This document shows positions 61,600 to 64,000 of a DNA stretch of 64,000 nucleotides, one piece after another. The translations under genes and the position numbers were made by a program. Every line of letters begins with the position of its first letter. Within the stretch, counting starts at the first letter, position 1. A model generated the notes under the pieces. The model had not been told where the DNA came from, made no database searches, and saw only the letters and a program-made list of their open reading frames with translations. Source of the stretch: JAXLVB01 sp046329195 (GTDB lineage: Bacteria > Bacteroidota > Bacteroidia > Cytophagales > Spirosomataceae); contig JAXLVB010000001.1 of the NCBI GenBank assembly GCA_046329195.1, forward strand, positions 806,001-870,000, written 5' to 3'.

Positions 61600-64000
61600 A
61601 TGAACCAATCATCGCCTATTGAAAACTTAATTGCTCGACTTGATGAGTATAAGCGGAAATATTACCTAAATCTTCTTTTGAAAGGTATTATTTTTTCAGC
61701 AGCTGTACTGTTGTCAGCTTATCTATTTTTCAATACTATTGAGTATTTTGCTCGATTTGGTACATCCATCAGAGCTATATTATTCTTTACTTTTTTAGCC
61801 ACACTTGGTTTTGTTTTGGTCTTTTGGATTATAAAACCATTGATTTTTTTGTATGGATATCAAAAACCTCTTTCTAATGAAGAGGCAGCAAAACAAATCG
61901 GAAAGTTTTTCCCAGAGGTTGGCGATAAGTTATTGAACACCCTACAATTGGCTACTATTTCATCCTCTCAGAACGAACTTTTATTGGCTTCTATCCAGCA
62001 AAAATCTCGTCAGTTAGGTATTGTTCGTTTCGCCGATGCCATCAATCTCCAAGACAATCGGAAGTATCTAAAGTATGCATTAGTTCCTTTCTTTGTCATC
62101 GTTGCTATCTTATTTATTTCTCCTAAGTTCTTTGCTGATAGCTCTACACGTATCGTTAATTTTAAGAACGAATACGCCGAAGAAGCTCCATTTTCATTTA
62201 TTCTTCAAAACCAATCAATGCAAGCGTTCAAGAATGAAGACTATATGGTCAACCTACAATTGATGGGTAATGTTATTCCTGAAAACGTCTATTTGGTTTT
62301 TAATGAGCGTAAGTTTAAGATGGAAACCACCGATCAGCGGCATTATAATTATACGTTCAGAAAGGTTCAAAAAGACTTTGAATTCAATTTTGAAGCGGCA
62401 GGTTTCAAATCAAATGAATTTGAAATTGCTGTAGTCAATCGTCCCGCTTTAGTCAATTTTGATGTTACTTTAAAGTATCCAAGCTATCTTAATAAGCCTA
62501 ACGAAGCAGTTCAGAACGTTGGTAATTTAGCCGTACCCGAAGGTACTGTGGTTGAGTGGAATTTTGATGTAATTGATGCCGATTCGGTATTATTAGCTTT
62601 TGATGGAACAACTAAAAAACAATCAGCCAATAAATCATTAATTTCAGGAAATTTTAACTTCGAGCATCGTGCTAAAAACTCAAGCGGTTATCAGATTTTC
62701 TTACGAAATCAATATGCTACTAATCAAGAGGGCATTAGTTATTTCTTAAATGTAATTCCTGATAAGTTCCCTCAAATTTTATTAGAGCAATACAAAGATT
62801 CTACTCTTTACAACTACATCGTATTGGGGGGTAATATTTCTGACGACTACGGAATTTCCTTGCTTAAAGTATTCTATAATGTTAAGCGTGAAAAAGACCA
62901 AAAGTCCAATGCTTTTGCGTCAATTAATCTTCCCGTTAATCGCTCTCAAAATATTCAAAGTTTTTATTACCAATGGCAAACAGACAGTCTAAAGCTCAAT
63001 CCTGGTGATAAACTTGAGTACTACGTTCAGGTTTGGGATAATGATGGAGTCAATGGAGCTAAGAGTACTCGCACTCCCATGCTCACGTACGCAGTTCCTT
63101 CTAAGCAACAAATTGATAAAGAAATAGAATCGCAAGTTGATAAAACCGAAGCTCAACTAGATAAAACGCTCAAACAAGCTGAGAAACTTCGACGAGACAT
63201 CAATAGTTTAGAAAACCGCTTAAAGAATAAAAAAGACCTCGACTACCAAGACAAGAAACTAGCGGAAGAGCTGATTCGTAAGCGAGAAGAACTCATGAAT
63301 GAAATTCGTGAGCTCCAGCAGCAAAATCAAAATTCGATGGAAAAGCAACAGCGGTTCCAGCAACAGAGCCCTGAGTTAGCACAAAAATTTGAGCAACTTC
63401 AAAAATTGATGAATGAGCTCAATGACCCTGAAACCAACAAAATGTATGAAGAACTCAAACAAATGCTAGAAAAAAATCAGGATGAGCGCATGCTTGATAT
63501 GCTCGACAAGCTCAAGAACAAAGAACGCAATCTTGAAAAAGAATTAGATCGGGCCTTATCTCTTTTCAAAAAGCTTCAGATGAATGCTAAAATTGATAAG
63601 AATGTTGAAGAGCTCAAAAAGCTGGCCGAAGAACAAGAAAAACTAGCAGAAAAGACAGAAGACGAAGGCAAGAAAAATGATGCCAGCAAACCTAACGAAA
63701 AGGGCAAAGAAGACAAAAAAGATAATAAAAAAGAAGTTGGTAAAGAAAATAAGGACGGAAAGGAAAATAAAGAGGCAAAAGACAATAAGGAAAACAGCAA
63801 AGAAAATCAAGACGGAAAAAATCCTGAGAAAAAGGATGGTGAAAAGAAATCGGAGGAAAATAAAAATCCGAATGATCAATTAATGAAAGAACAAGAAAAA
63901 CTTGAGAAAAACTTTGAAGAAATCCAAAAAAACTTGGACCAATTAGAGAAAGACTCAAAAGAAATGGAAGACAATCAGCCTCTTGATACTGACAAGCAAC
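61600..64000 (+). CDS. DUF4175 family membrane protein (partial at right edge)
   Basis: From ATG 61600 the frame is open through the right edge (800 codons), starting MNQSSPIENLIARLDEYKR. Hydrophobic helices are at about residues 26-47, 58-82 and 150-170. A large extracytoplasmic region with IgG-like strands (for example DVTLKYPSYLNKPNEAV) follows. From about residue 510 comes a long coiled coil (KQAEKLRRDINSLENRLKN), and from about 690 a Lys/Glu/Asn/Asp-rich low-complexity part (KKDNKKEVGKENKDG). These match the DUF4175 family of Bacteroidota envelope proteins. The C-terminus is outside the window. Confidence 0.9.
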   Translation, partial: MNQSSPIENLIARLDEYKRKYYLNLLLKGIIFSAAVLLSAYLFFNTIEYFARFGTSIRAILFFTFLATLGFVLVFWIIKPLIFLYGYQKPLSNEEAAKQIGKFFPEVGDKLLNTLQLATISSSQNELLLASIQQKSRQLGIVRFADAINLQDNRKYLKYALVPFFVIVAILFISPKFFADSSTRIVNFKNEYAEEAPFSFILQNQSMQAFKNEDYMVNLQLMGNVIPENVYLVFNERKFKMETTDQRHYNYTFRKVQKDFEFNFEAAGFKSNEFEIAVVNRPALVNFDVTLKYPSYLNKPNEAVQNVGNLAVPEGTVVEWNFDVIDADSVLLAFDGTTKKQSANKSLISGNFNFEHRAKNSSGYQIFLRNQYATNQEGISYFLNVIPDKFPQILLEQYKDSTLYNYIVLGGNISDDYGISLLKVFYNVKREKDQKSNAFASINLPVNRSQNIQSFYYQWQTDSLKLNPGDKLEYYVQVWDNDGVNGAKSTRTPMLTYAVPSKQQIDKEIESQVDKTEAQLDKTLKQAEKLRRDINSLENRLKNKKDLDYQDKKLAEELIRKREELMNEIRELQQQNQNSMEKQQRFQQQSPELAQKFEQLQKLMNELNDPETNKMYEELKQMLEKNQDERMLDMLDKLKNKERNLEKELDRALSLFKKLQMNAKIDKNVEELKKLAEEQEKLAEKTEDEGKKNDASKPNEKGKEDKKDNKKEVGKENKDGKENKEAKDNKENSKENQDGKNPEKKDGEKKSEENKNPNDQLMKEQEKLEKNFEEIQKNLDQLEKDSKEMEDNQPLDTDKQ

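Noticed and set aside
63600..63960. Lys/Glu/Asn-rich repeated coding sequence and several short opposite-strand frames as separate genes or a repeat array
   Set aside because: It is the low-complexity part of the DUF4175 protein; the opposite-strand Phe/Leu-rich frames are shadows.

Overview
The window is chromosomal DNA of a Bacteroidota bacterium, most likely of the Cytophagales (Runella / Flectobacillus / Arcicella-like). This rests on a GldJ-type FGE-fold gliding lipoprotein, DUF4175 and DUF5106 families, PorT-like barrels, LytTR regulators, many signal peptides ending in AQ, promoter-like TAnnTTTG boxes and weak Shine-Dalgarno signals. Genus is inference. No rRNA, tRNA, CRISPR array or intact insertion sequence was seen.

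Layout. 1-13.3 kb: the 5' part of a tricorn-like protease (minus strand, runs off the left edge); a three-gene overlapping cluster of a membrane protein, a CsgG/FlgO-like protein and a 52-residue membrane peptide; a Cys-rich small protein; a PLP aminotransferase; a rhomboid protease with a membrane-bound LytTR regulator; an outer-membrane barrel; a thioredoxin-fold lipoprotein-like protein; a DUF1761 protein; an S9 peptidase; and a four-CxxC zinc-ribbon protein.

13.2-16.0 kb: the most unusual part. A 124-125 bp direct repeat, made of the 3' end of the zinc-ribbon gene plus its terminator, encloses about 2.55 kb. That segment carries a lipoprotein with a JAMM-like C-terminal domain, a secreted partner protein, a truncated second copy of the partner, and several hairpins. 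It looks like a small integrated cassette whose duplicated gene 3' end marks the junctions.

16.0-24.6 kb: housekeeping. metX and metY lie behind a SAM riboswitch with a clear promoter. They are followed by two small membrane proteins, a geranylgeranylglyceryl-phosphate-type synthase, a 2Fe-2S ferredoxin-like protein, rsmG, a membrane glycosyltransferase and tgt.

24.7-52.9 kb: two surface-polysaccharide loci. The first (24.7-36.2 kb) has a SLBB/Wza-like exporter, a Wzz-like protein, a TviB-type dehydrogenase, Wzx, Wzy and glycosyltransferases. A block of moaA, a DksA-like gene and gdh then intervenes. The second (40.0-52.9 kb) has a second Wzx and Wzy, methyltransferases, FdtA/FdtB-type 3-amino-sugar enzymes and a minus-strand WbpI-E-D-B set. 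Together with the TviB-like enzyme 20 kb away, that set would make UDP-ManNAc(3NAc)A from UDP-GlcNAc.

53-64 kb: a TPR protein, an ArsC-like reductase, mfd, gldJ, comF, a carboxymuconolactone-decarboxylase-like protein, a small conserved protein, exodeoxyribonuclease III and the first 800 codons of a DUF4175 membrane protein cut by the right edge.
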